A stretch of 64,000 nucleotides of DNA, from the NCBI RefSeq assembly GCF_025463825.1, contig NZ_JAODBG010000055.1, forward strand, positions 1 to 64,000, given 5' to 3'. The number at the start of each line of letters is the position of its first letter. Position 1 is the first letter of the stretch. Made by a program: the position numbers and the translations under genes. The notes under the pieces were generated by a model. It made no database searches and was not told where the DNA came from. It saw nothing but the letters and a program-made list of their open reading frames with translations. This DNA comes from Cryobacterium sp. (GTDB lineage Bacteria > Actinomycetota > Actinomycetes > Actinomycetales > Microbacteriaceae). Shown in pieces: positions 15,557 to 26,732 of this stretch.

Positions 15557-15925
15557 ATGGCATCTGGTGGAAGCGCAATTCGCGGATCGCGAGTCGGAGC
15601 CGGCCCCATGGGCGAGCAGGACCGTGGTTTTCACGCCGATCGAATCCGGGTGTCCTACTGGGATGCGCTCGGCAACGAAACCGTTCGCTACTTTGCCGCG
15701 AACCTGCCCGACGAAGAAATCCCCGACACGATCGACTGCCCGTCGTCCGGCCTCCCAGCCGGCCGTGACAAGGAGAACCCGCCGTCGGTGGTCAAGCTCG
15801 AGCCGTACAAGACGCACCTCGCCTATGTGAAGGAGCGCCGCACCGAGGAAGAGGCAGAGTCACTCCTCGAGGAAGCCCTGCAGCAGCTCCGCGTTCGTCG
15901 CGGAAAGCTCAGCGCCACCAACTGA
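15557..15925 (+). CDS. rbpA: RNA polymerase-binding protein RbpA
   Basis: GGSAIRGSRVGAGPMGEQDRG and basic linker typical of RbpA. Confidence 0.93.
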   Translation: MASGGSAIRGSRVGAGPMGEQDRGFHADRIRVSYWDALGNETVRYFAANLPDEEIPDTIDCPSSGLPAGRDKENPPSVVKLEPYKTHLAYVKERRTEEEAESLLEEALQQLRVRRGKLSATN

Positions 15926-15954
15926 CTCCTCGCGTCCTGCGGGACGCAGAAGAC

Positions 15955-15992
15955 AAGCGCATCGGTTCCGAGGAACCGATGCGCTTTTTTTT
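15955..15992 (+). terminator. Rho-independent terminator after rbpA
   Basis: GCGCATCGGTTCC-GAG-GAACCGATGCGC followed by T8. Confidence 0.9.
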
Positions 15993-16021
15993 GTCGCTCA
16001 GGGCGACACTCGGACGCGAGT

Positions 16022-16792
16022 CTACTGCGGTGACGCGATCAGGTTCTCCGGAACCTCGGCAGCGGCCTCACCGTCGACGAAGAAGTCGGTGTAGTGACGC
16101 CCGCGGATGCCCGCGACGGGGACCTCGTCACGGCTGGCCCCGGCCAGGGCCAGGCCGAGGGCCGAGGCCTTGTCGGTGCCGGACACGACAAGCCAGATGC
16201 GCTCGGACGAGTTCAGCACCCAACGGGTCAGGCTGATCCGCTCGGCGGGGGGCTTAGGCGAGTTGAGCACCCCGATGACGGTGAGGTCGTTCTCCCGGAT
16301 GCCCTGCAGGTGCGGGAACAGGGACGCGATGTGGCCGTCCCGGCCGACGCCGAGGAACGTGAGGTCGAACTGGGGGATCAGGGATACCGGAGCCGCCATC
16401 GACTTCAGCTCAGCCGCGTACCGGTCCGCGGCAGCGTCGATGTCCAGGCCCGCATCGGAGGCGGGGAAGGCGTGCACATTCGCCGCGGGGATATCGATGT
16501 GGTCCAGCAGGGCCGCCCGGGCCTGGACCTCGTTCCGGTCCGCGTGTCCGCGGGGCACCCAGCGCTCGTCACCCCACCAGAGATCGATCTTCGCCCAGTT
16601 CAGGCTGTCGCGCTCGGGCGACGCGTTGACTGCTTCCAGCACCGCGGTGCCGGCTTCGCCGCCGGACAGGACCACGTGGGCGTGCCCCTGTTCGTGCAGG
16701 ATGTCGGCCATCTTGGTAATGAACCGGGAGGCCACCGAGGCGAACAGGGCCGCCTTGTCGTCATGGACCAGCACGCGCCTGTCGTGGGTCAT
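16022..16792 (-). CDS. pgl: 6-phosphogluconolactonase (start MTHDRRVLVH; 5' extension in the ORF track is spurious)
   Basis: LSGGEAGTAVLEAV...WWGDERWVPRGHADRNE; 4-bp overlap with opcA. Confidence 0.92.
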   Translation of the reverse strand: MTHDRRVLVHDDKAALFASVASRFITKMADILHEQGHAHVVLSGGEAGTAVLEAVNASPERDSLNWAKIDLWWGDERWVPRGHADRNEVQARAALLDHIDIPAANVHAFPASDAGLDIDAAADRYAAELKSMAAPVSLIPQFDLTFLGVGRDGHIASLFPHLQGIRENDLTVIGVLNSPKPPAERISLTRWVLNSSERIWLVVSGTDKASALGLALAGASRDEVPVAGIRGRHYTDFFVDGEAAAEVPENLIASPQ

Positions 16793-17748
16793 GAGCCCGC
16801 TCCGTCCGTCGCGGCGGGACCGGCCAGCTGGGGGAGTCCCTTGGTGATGACCTCGCCGTACAGCTCGTCGGGGTCCAGGCGGCGCAGCTCGTCGCTCAGG
16901 CAATCCCGCAGGCTGCGGCGCTTGAGCGTGAGGTCCTGCACCGGCTGACCGGACTGGGTGAGCGTGGCGATGCCGGGTACCTCGCGCTCGAGCGAGATCA
17001 CCCCGGACGCACGGGTGAGATGCACGCCGTGGATGCCGTTCGAGTTCTCCCCAGAGGTGAGTTCGTAGTGCACCGGTACCTGCAGCGCCAGCTGCAGCCA
17101 GGCGGCCAGCAGGGTGGTGGAGGGGGAGTCCAGCGCGCCGGTGACGGACACCGCGGTGATGGACTCGTACGGCGGCTGGTCCAGGACGGCGGCGAGCTGG
17201 GCCCGCCACAGGGTGAGCCGGGTCCAGGCGAAGTCGGTGTCACCCGGGCGGTAGGAGGAGCAGATCTGCGTGAGGGCCGCCTGCGGGTCTGCCTGCGCCG
17301 ACGCGTCGGTGATGCGCCGGTAGGCGATCCGGCCCAGCGGCGACTCTGCGGGCACCTCAGGCGCCTCACCGGGCCACCACGCCACGACGGGAGCGTCCGG
17401 CAGCAACAGGCCGGTGACGAGGCTTTCCGGGTCGCTGGCGGCGTCCCCGTAGGCGCGAAGCACGATGACCTCGCTCGCTCCGGCGTCTCCGCCGACGCGG
17501 ATCTCCGCGTCGACGCGCGGTGCGCACTCGGCGGCGTCGGCGGCCTCGGTGGACAGCACGATGACCCGCATCGGGTGCTCACGGGACGCATCGTTCGCGG
17601 CTTCGATGGCTTCTTCCTCGTGCCCGAGTTCGGCGGCGATGATGAGGGTGAGCACCCGGCCGAGGGCGACCGCGCCGCCCTCTTCCCGGATGCGGACCAG
17701 TGCCTTGGAAATCTTCGCCGTGGTGGTGTCCGGCAGATCGACGATCAT
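16789..17748 (-). CDS. opcA: Glucose-6-phosphate dehydrogenase assembly protein OpcA
   Basis: MIVDLPDTTTAKISKALVRIREEGGAVALGRVLTLII; adjacent to zwf and pgl. Confidence 0.92.
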   Translation of the reverse strand: MIVDLPDTTTAKISKALVRIREEGGAVALGRVLTLIIAAELGHEEEAIEAANDASREHPMRVIVLSTEAADAAECAPRVDAEIRVGGDAGASEVIVLRAYGDAASDPESLVTGLLLPDAPVVAWWPGEAPEVPAESPLGRIAYRRITDASAQADPQAALTQICSSYRPGDTDFAWTRLTLWRAQLAAVLDQPPYESITAVSVTGALDSPSTTLLAAWLQLALQVPVHYELTSGENSNGIHGVHLTRASGVISLEREVPGIATLTQSGQPVQDLTLKRRSLRDCLSDELRRLDPDELYGEVITKGLPQLAGPAATDGAGS

Positions 17749-19286
17749 GGGCGTCTCCAGTTCCGGCCGTCGCGTGACAGCAGTTCGTCGGCTGATGCGG
17801 GTCCCCAGGTGCCCGGCCGGTACTGTTCCGGCTGGCCCTGGGTGGCCCAGAATTCCTCGATGGGGTCAAGAATCTTCCACGAGAGTTCGACTTCCTCGTG
17901 GCGGGGGAAGAGCGGCGGGTCGCCCAGCAGCACGTCCAGGATCAGTCGCTCGTAGGCTTCGGGGCTAGCCTCGGTGAAGGCGTGGCCGTAACCGAAGTCC
18001 ATGGTCACGTCGCGCACCTGCATACCGACGCCGGGGACCTTCGAGCCGAACCGGATGGTGACGCCTTCGTCGGGCTGGACCCGGATCACGAGCGCGTTCT
18101 CACCGAGGGCGGCCGTCTGGCTCTTCTCGAACAGGTACTGCGGTGCCCGCTTGAAGACCACGGCGATCTCGGTCACCCGGCGGCCCAGGCGTTTACCGGC
18201 GCGCAGGTAGAACGGCACGCCCGACCAGCGCCGGGTATCGATCTCCAGGCGCAGGGCCGCGTACGTCTCCGTCAGCGACTCCGGGTTCATGCCGTCCTCT
18301 TCGAGGAAGCCGAGGATCTTCTCGCCACCCTGCCAACCGCCGGCGTACTGCCCACGGGCGGTACCGGTGGCCAGGTCTTCTGGCAGCCGCACCGAGGCGA
18401 GCACCTTTTCCTTCTCGGTGCGCAGGTCGGCCGCATCGAAGGAGATGGGCTCCTCCATGGCGGTGAGCGCCAGGAGCTGCAGCAGGTGGTTCTGGATGAC
18501 GTCGCGGGCTGCGCCGATGCCGTCGTAATACCCGGCTCGCCCGCCGACGCCGATGTCCTCGGCCATGGTGATCTGCACGTGGTCGACGTAGTTGGCGTTC
18601 CAGATCGGTTCGTACAGCTGGTTCGCGAAGCGCAGCGCCAGGATGTTCTGCACCGTCTCCTTGCCCAGGTAGTGGTCGATGCGGAACACGGAATCGGCCG
18701 GGAAGACCGACTCGACGACGTCGTTCAGCTCGCGGGCCGTCTTCAGGTCGCTGCCGAACGGCTTCTCGATGACGACCCGGCGCCACTGGCCGTCCTTCTG
18801 CTCGGCCAGTCCGGAACGGCGCAGCTGCTCGGTGACCTGCGGGAACGCCTTCGGCGGAATCGACAGGTAGAACGCATGGTTGCCCATGGTGCCACGCTCG
18901 CGGTCCAGCTCCTCGATGGTCTCCTTGAGGAGCTCGAACGCGGCATCGTCGTCGAAGGTTCCCGGCACGAACCGGATTCCCTCGGCCAGCTGGGCCCAGA
19001 CGTCCTCGTGGAATTCGGTGCGCGCGTACTCCTTGACGGAGTCGTGCACGACCTGCATGAAGTCCTGGTTGTCCCAGTCCCTGCGGGCGAACCCGACGAG
19101 GGCGAAACCGGGCGGCAACAGTCCCCGGTTGGCGAGGTCATAGACGGCGGGCATGAGTTTCTTCCGCGACAGGTCTCCGGTCACGCCGAAGATGACGAGG
19201 CTGGAGGGCCCTGCGATCCGGTTCAGGCGATAGTCGGAGGGTGAACGCAACGGATTGAACTCCGGGGTGATTTCCACCGGGGACAT
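17745..19286 (-). CDS. zwf: Glucose-6-phosphate 1-dehydrogenase
   Basis: VIFGVTGDLSRKKLMPAVYDL; RIDHYLGKETVQNI; start at MSPVEITPEFNPL with AAGGAG RBS. Confidence 0.96.
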   Translation of the reverse strand: MSPVEITPEFNPLRSPSDYRLNRIAGPSSLVIFGVTGDLSRKKLMPAVYDLANRGLLPPGFALVGFARRDWDNQDFMQVVHDSVKEYARTEFHEDVWAQLAEGIRFVPGTFDDDAAFELLKETIEELDRERGTMGNHAFYLSIPPKAFPQVTEQLRRSGLAEQKDGQWRRVVIEKPFGSDLKTARELNDVVESVFPADSVFRIDHYLGKETVQNILALRFANQLYEPIWNANYVDHVQITMAEDIGVGGRAGYYDGIGAARDVIQNHLLQLLALTAMEEPISFDAADLRTEKEKVLASVRLPEDLATGTARGQYAGGWQGGEKILGFLEEDGMNPESLTETYAALRLEIDTRRWSGVPFYLRAGKRLGRRVTEIAVVFKRAPQYLFEKSQTAALGENALVIRVQPDEGVTIRFGSKVPGVGMQVRDVTMDFGYGHAFTEASPEAYERLILDVLLGDPPLFPRHEEVELSWKILDPIEEFWATQGQPEQYRPGTWGPASADELLSRDGRNWRRP

Positions 19287-19330
19287 GCAGCTCCTTAGAG
19301 GATGATGGCGAAACGACAAGAAGGTGCGAC

Positions 19331-20953
19331 TTACCGGACTGCGGCGAACAGGGTGCTGATGTTCGCAGCCGGGTCGGTCAGCGTGAGGGTGAGGACCGGG
19401 CGACCGTGGTCGGAGAGGACGCTGGCGTCTCCACCGGCCTGGGCCTGGATGAGTTCACCGAACGTGAACGGGCGGCCCGGGATGTCGAGGTCCTCGGCGG
19501 GGGTGCTGAGGACCTGCAGGAACACGCCGTTGGGCGTGCCACCTTTGTGGAACTGTCCGGTCGAATGCAGGAACCGGGGTCCCCAACCGAACGTGACCGG
19601 GCGTCCGGACAGCGTGGCGATCAAGCCACGCAGTTCGGCGAGCTGGGGGAGCGCAAGCCGGTTGACATAGGCCTGCACGGCCACATACCCATCGGGGCCG
19701 AGTTCTTCCAGCAGCGCGTCAACGGCGCTGGCGAGGTCGCTGGCGGCACCGATCACGTGCGGCGTGCCACGTACTTCGATGCCGGCAGAAATGAACGCGG
19801 CCGGTTCGGGCTCGGGGCGGGAATCCAGCAGGCCGCGGGTGGCGATCTTGGCGGACTCGACATCGGGCTGGTCGAACGGGTTGATCCCCAGCAGCCGGCC
19901 GGCGACGACCGTCGCGTACTCCCAGACCAGGAACTGTGCGCCGAGGGTTCCGCTGACGCGGATCTCGCCTGCACCGTTCTCATCCACACCGTCATGGGCG
20001 GCGAAGACCTCATCGCCGGCGTCGGCCACAACACGCACGATCTGCACGTCGGCCAGGGCCGCCGTCAGCTCGGGAGCAGCCAGGTCGAGGACGACGGGCA
20101 GGATACCGGTGCCGATCTTTCCTGTCGACTCCGCGATGAGCTGTTCGGCCCAGTCGGCCAGTCCCACGATGTGGGTGCCGTCTGCGACGATGGCCAGTTT
20201 GCCGCGGCGGGGACTGGTCGCAGCGATGGCCGCGCCCAGGATGAGCCCGGGGTTGTCCTCGGAGTCGACCGCCAGGGCCAGGGAGACCGCATCGGCCTCG
20301 TCGAGGAGCTGGCCGATGTCGATGCCGGCCAGGCCCGACGGTACCAGTCCGAACGCGGTGAGCGCGGAGAAGCGCCCGCCAACGGTCGGGTCGGCGGTGA
20401 ACACCCGGTAGCCCGCCTCGGTGGCGGATGCCTCGAGCGGCGAACCCGGATCGGTGACCACGATGATGCGGTCAGCGGGGTCGATGCCGATCGCACGGAA
20501 GGCGCGTTCGAAGACCCGGCGCTGGCTGTCCGTCTCGACGGTGCCGCCCGACTTCGACGACACCACAAGCGCGGTCGACTCCAGGCGGTCGCCCAGCGCG
20601 GCCAGGACCTGGCCGGGCTCGGTGGCGTCGAGGACCGTGAGGTCGACACCGGTGGTGAGCGTGATGACCTCCGGCGCCAGCGACGAGCCGCCCATGCCGG
20701 CCAGAGCGATGTGGTCAACGCCCTTGGCCCGCAGTTCCTCGCGCAGTGCGAGGATCTCGGCAACGAGCGGTCGGGACCGGACGACTGACTCCGTCCAGCC
20801 CAACCGCTTGCCCGCCTCACCCTCAGCCTCGGGGCCCCACAGCGCGGGGTCGAGGGAGGTGATGCCCGACGCGACGAGGTCGTCGACGAGGGCCGGCAGG
20901 GCGGCGCGGACGGCCTCGGCCGCCGCGCCGCTCACCGAGATCCTAAAACTCAC
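19331..20953 (-). CDS. pgi: Glucose-6-phosphate isomerase
   Basis: [26 protein letters not shown]-type motifs; operon position. Confidence 0.9.
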   Translation of the reverse strand: MSFRISVSGAAAEAVRAALPALVDDLVASGITSLDPALWGPEAEGEAGKRLGWTESVVRSRPLVAEILALREELRAKGVDHIALAGMGGSSLAPEVITLTTGVDLTVLDATEPGQVLAALGDRLESTALVVSSKSGGTVETDSQRRVFERAFRAIGIDPADRIIVVTDPGSPLEASATEAGYRVFTADPTVGGRFSALTAFGLVPSGLAGIDIGQLLDEADAVSLALAVDSEDNPGLILGAAIAATSPRRGKLAIVADGTHIVGLADWAEQLIAESTGKIGTGILPVVLDLAAPELTAALADVQIVRVVADAGDEVFAAHDGVDENGAGEIRVSGTLGAQFLVWEYATVVAGRLLGINPFDQPDVESAKIATRGLLDSRPEPEPAAFISAGIEVRGTPHVIGAASDLASAVDALLEELGPDGYVAVQAYVNRLALPQLAELRGLIATLSGRPVTFGWGPRFLHSTGQFHKGGTPNGVFLQVLSTPAEDLDIPGRPFTFGELIQAQAGGDASVLSDHGRPVLTLTLTDPAANISTLFAAVR

Positions 20954-22065
20954 TTGGCGGCTTCGAGTGCGGCGGTCACCGTGTCGAGCAGTTCGTTCCA
21001 GGAGACGATGAACTTCGACACGCCTTCCTCTTCGAGGACCCGGGTCACGTCGTCGTAGGAGACACCCTGCGCGGCGATGGCGTCCAGTACCACGTTCGCC
21101 GCGTCGTAGGCGCCGGTGACGGCGCCCTCAACGATGACACCGTGGTCGAAGGTGGCCTCGAGAGTCTTCTCCGGCATGGTGTTGACGACCTCGGGGGCGA
21201 CCAGTTCGGTCACGTAGAGGGTGTCGGGCAGGTCGGCCGACTTGACGCCGGTGGATGCCCAGAGCGGCCGCTGCTTGTTGGCGCCGGCGCCGAGCAGGCC
21301 GGCGGCCCGCTCGGACGCGAAGGACTGCTCGAAGACCTGGTAGGCCAGCTGGGCGTTGGCGACGCCGGCCTTGCTCTGCAGGGCGAGGGCCTCGTCGGTG
21401 CCGACGGCCGCCAGGCGCTTGTCGATCTCGGTGTCCACGCGCGACACGAAGAACGAGGCGACGGAGTGGATCGTGGACAGGTCGATGCCGGCCGCCTTGG
21501 CCTTCTCGAGTCCGCTGAGGTACGCGTTGATGACCGCACGGTAGCGCTCAAGGCTGAAGATCAGGGTGACGTTGACGCTGATACCCAGCGCGATGGTCTC
21601 CGTGATGGCTTCGAGGCCCTCGATGGTCGCGGGGATCTTGATCATCGCGTTGGGGCGGTTGACCTTCTTCCACAGCTGCTGCGCCTCGGCGAGGGTCTTC
21701 TCCGCGTCGTGAGCGGCGGCGGGCTCGACCTCGATGGAGACGCGGCCGTCGAAGCCGTTGGTGGCGTCGTAGATCGGGCGGAAGATGTCGCAGGCAGCGG
21801 CGACGTCATCCGTGGTGATCTCGAACACCGCGTCGGTGACGTTGGTGCCGGCGGCGGCCAGGGTGGCCACCTGGGAGGCGTAGGCCTCGCCCTTGCTCAG
21901 GGCGCCCGCGAAGATCGTCGGGTTCGTGGTGACGCCGACGACGTTCTTTTCCGCGATGAGGGTCTCCAGTCCGCCGGACTGGATGCGCTGGCGGGACAGG
22001 TCGTCGAGCCAGATGCTGACGCCGGCGGCCGAGAGGGCCGCGGTGGGGGTGGTGGTTTCAGTCAT
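20950..22065 (-). CDS. tal: Transaldolase
   Basis: [34 protein letters not shown]. Confidence 0.95.
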   Translation of the reverse strand: MTETTTPTAALSAAGVSIWLDDLSRQRIQSGGLETLIAEKNVVGVTTNPTIFAGALSKGEAYASQVATLAAAGTNVTDAVFEITTDDVAAACDIFRPIYDATNGFDGRVSIEVEPAAAHDAEKTLAEAQQLWKKVNRPNAMIKIPATIEGLEAITETIALGISVNVTLIFSLERYRAVINAYLSGLEKAKAAGIDLSTIHSVASFFVSRVDTEIDKRLAAVGTDEALALQSKAGVANAQLAYQVFEQSFASERAAGLLGAGANKQRPLWASTGVKSADLPDTLYVTELVAPEVVNTMPEKTLEATFDHGVIVEGAVTGAYDAANVVLDAIAAQGVSYDDVTRVLEEEGVSKFIVSWNELLDTVTAALEAAK

Positions 22066-22110
22066 GAAAATCAAATCTCCTTGAATGCTGCTCTGCTAGG
22101 GATGTCGCGC

Positions 22111-24204
22111 TCAGAGCGCGGCGAGGGATTCTTTGGCGGCGGTTACCACGGCTTCGGTGGTGATGCCGAATTCGCGGAACAGGGTCTTGTAGTCGGCCGA
22201 CGCACCGAAGTGTTCGATCGAGACGCTGCGGCCGCGGTCGCCGACGTACTTAGTCCAGGTCAACGCGATTCCGGCCTCAACCGATACCCGGGCGGTGATC
22301 GCCCTGGGCAGAACCGACTCGCGGTATTCGGCGGACTGTTCTTCGAACCACTCCAGGCTCGGAACGGAGACAACGCGAGCGTTGACGCCATCCGCCTTGA
22401 GGGCTTCGCGGGCGGCGACGGCAAGCTGCACCTCGGAGCCGGTGGCGAGAAGGATCACGTCGGGGGTGCCGTTCGGAGCCTCGGCGAGCACGTATGCGCC
22501 CTTTGCGACGTTCTGGGCCGAGGCGAAGGTCTCGCCGGACGCTTCGCCGTCGCCGCGCTCGAACACGGGGATGTTCTGGCGGGTCAGCACGATGCCGGCC
22601 GGGCCGTTGCGACGCTCGAGGATCGTCTTCCAGGCCCAGGAGACCTCGTTGGCGTCGCCGGGGCGCACCACGTCGAGTCCGGGGATGGCCCGCAGGGTCG
22701 CGAGCTGCTCGATGGGCTGGTGGGTGGGGCCGTCCTCGCCGAGGGCGACCGAGTCGTGCGTCCAGACGAAGATCGACGGTGCCTTCATCAGGGCGGCCAG
22801 CCGGACGGCGGGACGCATGTAGTCGCTGAAGATCAGGAACGTTCCGCCGAACGGGCGGGTGTTGCCGTGCAGGACGATGCCGTTGAGGATCGCGGCCATA
22901 GCGTGTTCGCGGATGCCGAAGTGCAGGACGCGGCCGTACGAGTTCCCGGTCCACTCGCCGGTGGAGTGCTCGCTCGGGATGAACGAGGCCGCACCGCCGA
23001 TGGTGGTGTTGTTCGACTCGGCGAGGTCGGCCGAGCCGCCCCACAGCTCGGGGATGACCTGGCCGAGTGCGGTGAGCACCTTGCCGGAGGACGCCCGGGT
23101 GGACACTTCGGTGCCGGCCGGGAAGACGGGCAGGGCCTCGTCGACGCCGTCGGGCAGGTCGCCGGAGAGGATGCGGTCGAGCAGGACCTTGCGCTCGGGG
23201 TTGGCGGCGGCCCATGCGTCGAAGCGCACGGTCCATTCGGCGTGCTGCTCCGCGCCACGGTCGAGGGCCTTGCGGGTGTGGGTGATGACCTCGTCGGACA
23301 CCTCAAAGGTCTTCTCGGGATCGAACCCGAGGATCTCCTTCACGCCGGCGAGTTCCTCGGCGCCCAGGGCGGAGCCGTGGATCTTGCCGGTGTTCTGCTT
23401 CTTCGGGCTGGGCCAGCCGATGATGGTCTTGAGGATGATCAGCGACGGCTTGTCGGTGACCTTCTGAGCCGCTTCGATGGCGTCGTTGAGCGCGGCGACG
23501 TCCTCGACGTACTCGCCGGTCTTCTTCCAGTCCACGGTCTGCACGTGCCAGTGATAGGCGTCGTAGCGGGCGGCGACATCCTCCGTGAACGCGATGTTGG
23601 TGTCGTCCTCGATCGAGATCTGGTTGGAGTCGTAGATCGCGATCAGGTTGCCGAGCTGCTGGTGTCCGGCGAGCGAGGAAGCCTCGGAGGTGATGCCCTC
23701 CTGCAGGTCGCCGTCGCCGGCGATGACGTACACGAACTGGTCGAACGGGCTGGTGCCCGCCTCGGCCTCGGGGTCGAACAGGCCGCGCTCGAAGCGGGAG
23801 GCGTAGGCGAAGCCCACGGCGGACGCGAGGCCCTGGCCGAGCGGGCCGGTGGTGATCTCGACGCCGTCGGTGTGGCCGTACTCCGGGTGGCCCGGGGTCT
23901 TGGAGCCCCAGGTGCGCAGGGCCTTGAGGTCGTCGAGCTCGAGGCCGTAGCCGCCCAGGTACAACTGCACGTACTGGGTGAGTGAGCTGTGACCGACCGA
24001 GAGGATGAAGCGGTCGCGACCGATCCACTCGTTGTCGGCGGGATCACGACGCATGACCTTCTGGAACAGCAGGTACGCGGCCGGAGCGAGGCTCATGGCG
24101 GTACCCGGGTGGCCGTTCCCGACCTTTTCCACGGCGTCAGCCGCGAGGATGCGAGCGGTGTCGACCGCTTTGTTGTCGATGGAATCCCACTGCAATGCTG
24201 CCAC
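22111..24204 (-). CDS. tkt: Transketolase (GTG start proposed; ORF track begins at 24231)
   Basis: ARILAADAVEKVGNGHPGTAMSLAPAAYLLF; GDGDLQEGITSEA; GAAGGG RBS before GTG. Confidence 0.95.
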   Translation of the reverse strand: MAALQWDSIDNKAVDTARILAADAVEKVGNGHPGTAMSLAPAAYLLFQKVMRRDPADNEWIGRDRFILSVGHSSLTQYVQLYLGGYGLELDDLKALRTWGSKTPGHPEYGHTDGVEITTGPLGQGLASAVGFAYASRFERGLFDPEAEAGTSPFDQFVYVIAGDGDLQEGITSEASSLAGHQQLGNLIAIYDSNQISIEDDTNIAFTEDVAARYDAYHWHVQTVDWKKTGEYVEDVAALNDAIEAAQKVTDKPSLIILKTIIGWPSPKKQNTGKIHGSALGAEELAGVKEILGFDPEKTFEVSDEVITHTRKALDRGAEQHAEWTVRFDAWAAANPERKVLLDRILSGDLPDGVDEALPVFPAGTEVSTRASSGKVLTALGQVIPELWGGSADLAESNNTTIGGAASFIPSEHSTGEWTGNSYGRVLHFGIREHAMAAILNGIVLHGNTRPFGGTFLIFSDYMRPAVRLAALMKAPSIFVWTHDSVALGEDGPTHQPIEQLATLRAIPGLDVVRPGDANEVSWAWKTILERRNGPAGIVLTRQNIPVFERGDGEASGETFASAQNVAKGAYVLAEAPNGTPDVILLATGSEVQLAVAAREALKADGVNARVVSVPSLEWFEEQSAEYRESVLPRAITARVSVEAGIALTWTKYVGDRGRSVSIEHFGASADYKTLFREFGITTEAVVTAAKESLAAL

Positions 24205-24472
24205 GTGAACTGACCCTTCATAATCCGTCAAAAGGCGGCACGTGTTTGTTCCGCGCCGCTGGAGAGTAATTGCCCGCCGACGTCGTTATCGGCATCGAGG
24301 TGCGCAGGAGGAGGCCCGTATCAGATGGCTCACGGATGCATGCCCCTTTGATTGGCGAGCGATTCCAGTATACGGAACCCGGCTTGGTGGCGTTGTTTCG
24401 CGGATATTGCGCCACGCTCGCAGAGGCCGGCCGGGAGTGAGAGGTGGCAGAATGATCTAGAATTGCGGCAAT

Positions 24473-25423
24473 ATGCGAAGCGCACGAGGAGTTATGGATA
24501 CCGCCGAAAAGACGCCCACCCTCAGCCGGCCGGCTCGGTTCGAGAGGATGGCCAGCACCTTCCGTGCCTACCTGTCGCTGACCAAGCCCCGGGTCGTCGA
24601 ATTGTTACTCGTTGTGACGGCGCCGACCATGATCCTGGCCGAACGTGGCATCCCGAGCCTTTGGCTGGTGCTTGCCACCCTCATCGGCGGCGCCTTCAGC
24701 GCCGGTTCGGCGGGGGCCTTCAACTGCTACCTCGACCGCGACATCGACCGGGTGATGAACCGCACCCAGGGGCGTCCGCTGGTCACCGGCGAGCTCACGG
24801 ACCGGCAGGCCCTCGTCTTCGCCTGGGTGCTCGGTGCCGTGTCGATCGCGTGGCTCTGGATCTTCACCAACTGGGTGGCCGCCCTGCTGTCGCTGGGCGC
24901 CATCCTGCTCTATGTGGTGTTCTACACGATGATCCTCAAGCGCCGCACGGCGCAGAACATCGTCTGGGGCGGCGTCGCGGGCTGCATGCCGGTGCTGATC
25001 GGTTGGGCCGCCGTGACCGGCGACCTGTCCTGGCCGCCGTTCATCCTGTTCCTCATCATCTTCCTGTGGACCCCGCCGCACTACTGGCCGCTCTCGATGA
25101 AGTACCGCGACGACTACCAAGCCGCCGGCGTGCCGATGCTGTCCGTGGTACGCGGTCGCGCCCAGGTCGGCCTGCAGGTCATCCTGTACGCCTGGGCGAC
25201 CGTGGCGTGTTCACTGCTGCTGGTCCCCATCGCCGGCATGGGCCTGCTCTACACGCTGGTCGCGGCCGGCTCCGGCGCCTGGTTCATCTACGAGACCCAC
25301 CGCCTCTACAACCTCGCCATCCGCCACGAGCACGTGTCGCCGATGCGGGTGTTCCACGGTTCGATCGCATACCTGACTCTGGTCTTCGTCGCCGTCGGCG
25401 TCGACCCGCTGCTGCCCTTCTGA
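24473..25423 (+). CDS. ctaB: Protoheme IX farnesyltransferase (start may be ATG 24494)
   Basis: [38 protein letters not shown] UbiA-family motifs. Confidence 0.94.
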   Translation: MRSARGVMDTAEKTPTLSRPARFERMASTFRAYLSLTKPRVVELLLVVTAPTMILAERGIPSLWLVLATLIGGAFSAGSAGAFNCYLDRDIDRVMNRTQGRPLVTGELTDRQALVFAWVLGAVSIAWLWIFTNWVAALLSLGAILLYVVFYTMILKRRTAQNIVWGGVAGCMPVLIGWAAVTGDLSWPPFILFLIIFLWTPPHYWPLSMKYRDDYQAAGVPMLSVVRGRAQVGLQVILYAWATVACSLLLVPIAGMGLLYTLVAAGSGAWFIYETHRLYNLAIRHEHVSPMRVFHGSIAYLTLVFVAVGVDPLLPF

Positions 25424-25501
25424 CCCGCGAGAGCAGCGTTGAGGTCGCTTCAGCGCGCTGAGGTGACCACTGGGCCGCTCTCGCGGAGGCATCGGTTGCG
25501 G

Positions 25502-26446
25502 TCAGCGGGCCAGGGTGTCCGCAATGGTGCGGGGGGCCGGGGGAGCGGTCGGGCTGCCGACGGGCTGCTTGAGGTTAAGCACCAGAGCCGTCATCACCGA
25601 GGCCAGTACGCAGGCCAGGACCATGTGGATGCCGACCAGGACGGCCGGCAGGCCCAGGTTCGCCTGGATGAGGCCGACCGCCGTCTGCGCGAGCTCCACG
25701 GCCAGCAGCAGGAACGCCCACCGACGAAGCGGCAGGCGCAGGGTCACCGCCCAAAGGACCAGCACCAGCGTGAGCGCCAGCGTCAGGTAGGCGGGCCAGC
25801 TGTGCACGTGCTGCAGGAACTCCGAGTCCAGGCCGTTCCGGGGCGCATCCGCGTCACCGGCATGCGGGCCGGACCCGGTCGTGAGGATACCCACGGCGAT
25901 GGTCACGGCAACAACGAGGGTGGTGACGTGGGCGACGATCAGGTACCAGACGGGAACCACGCGCTCCCGGGGAGCCGAGCCCGTGTAGAGCCGGTAGACG
26001 AACGCGGTGCACAGCCCGACCAGCCCCACCGAGATCACGAAGTGCAGGCCGACCACGTAGGGGTTCAGCTGGGTCAGCACGCTGATACCGCCGATCACGG
26101 CCTGGGCGGGGATGCCCAGCCCCGCGAGCAGGGTCAGCCGGAACAGGTCGGGGCGGCTCTTCCGCATCCGCAGCACGGCGACGAAGGCGACGATGGCGAC
26201 CAGGCCGAGCACCACGCCGAGCAGGCGGTTGCCGAATTCGATGACGCCGTGGATGCCCATCTCCGGGGTGTTGACGATCGAGTCGGCCGTGCACTTGGGC
26301 CAGGTGGGGCAGCCCAAGCCTGAACTGGTGAGCCGGACCAGGCCGCCCGTGCCGACCAGGAAGATCTGCGCGGCGAGGTACACCCAGCCGAGCACGATGA
26401 GACGACGGTCCACTCTCGTGGGCAACCAGTCGATTATCCGGTTCAC
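25502..26446 (-). CDS. ctaA: Heme A synthase (GTG start with GGAG RBS proposed)
   Basis: LVGTGGLVRLTSSGLGCPTWPKC; EFGNRLLG; multiple TM segments. Confidence 0.92.
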   Translation of the reverse strand: MNRIIDWLPTRVDRRLIVLGWVYLAAQIFLVGTGGLVRLTSSGLGCPTWPKCTADSIVNTPEMGIHGVIEFGNRLLGVVLGLVAIVAFVAVLRMRKSRPDLFRLTLLAGLGIPAQAVIGGISVLTQLNPYVVGLHFVISVGLVGLCTAFVYRLYTGSAPRERVVPVWYLIVAHVTTLVVAVTIAVGILTTGSGPHAGDADAPRNGLDSEFLQHVHSWPAYLTLALTLVLVLWAVTLRLPLRRWAFLLLAVELAQTAVGLIQANLGLPAVLVGIHMVLACVLASVMTALVLNLKQPVGSPTAPPAPRTIADTLAR

Positions 26447-26732
26447 GGGTTCTGCTCCCTGCTTGTGCGCACGTATGTGAATACGCCGGGTCGCACTACT
26501 AATAACATCACTAGCCTGTAGAATTAGGTGTTTCACGGGCCCAGCGTGCGCGGCATGCGTTTTTTTCGTCACGGCGCGACCGGCCCCTGTTCATCTTAGG
26601 TACGCAACGTAGCCATCCACACAACTCACTCCTCCTGGGCCGTGCACGTTCGACCAGTCGGTCGTGACGGCACGCCGGGCGGGAATGGCCGGACTGATAT
26701 CCGGGTTGATGTGGATAGGAGAAGAGGTAATA

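Noticed and set aside
16793-17209. N-terminal extension of pgl (ORF 16022..17209)
   Set aside because: Out-of-frame overlap with opcA; the true start MTHDRRVLVH at 16792 gives a normal-length Pgl.
21142-23985. 947-aa plus-strand ORF
   Set aside because: Lies antisense to tal and tkt. Its G/V/D/L/E/R-rich composition is typical of the antisense frame of high-GC coding DNA, and no domain is recognisable.
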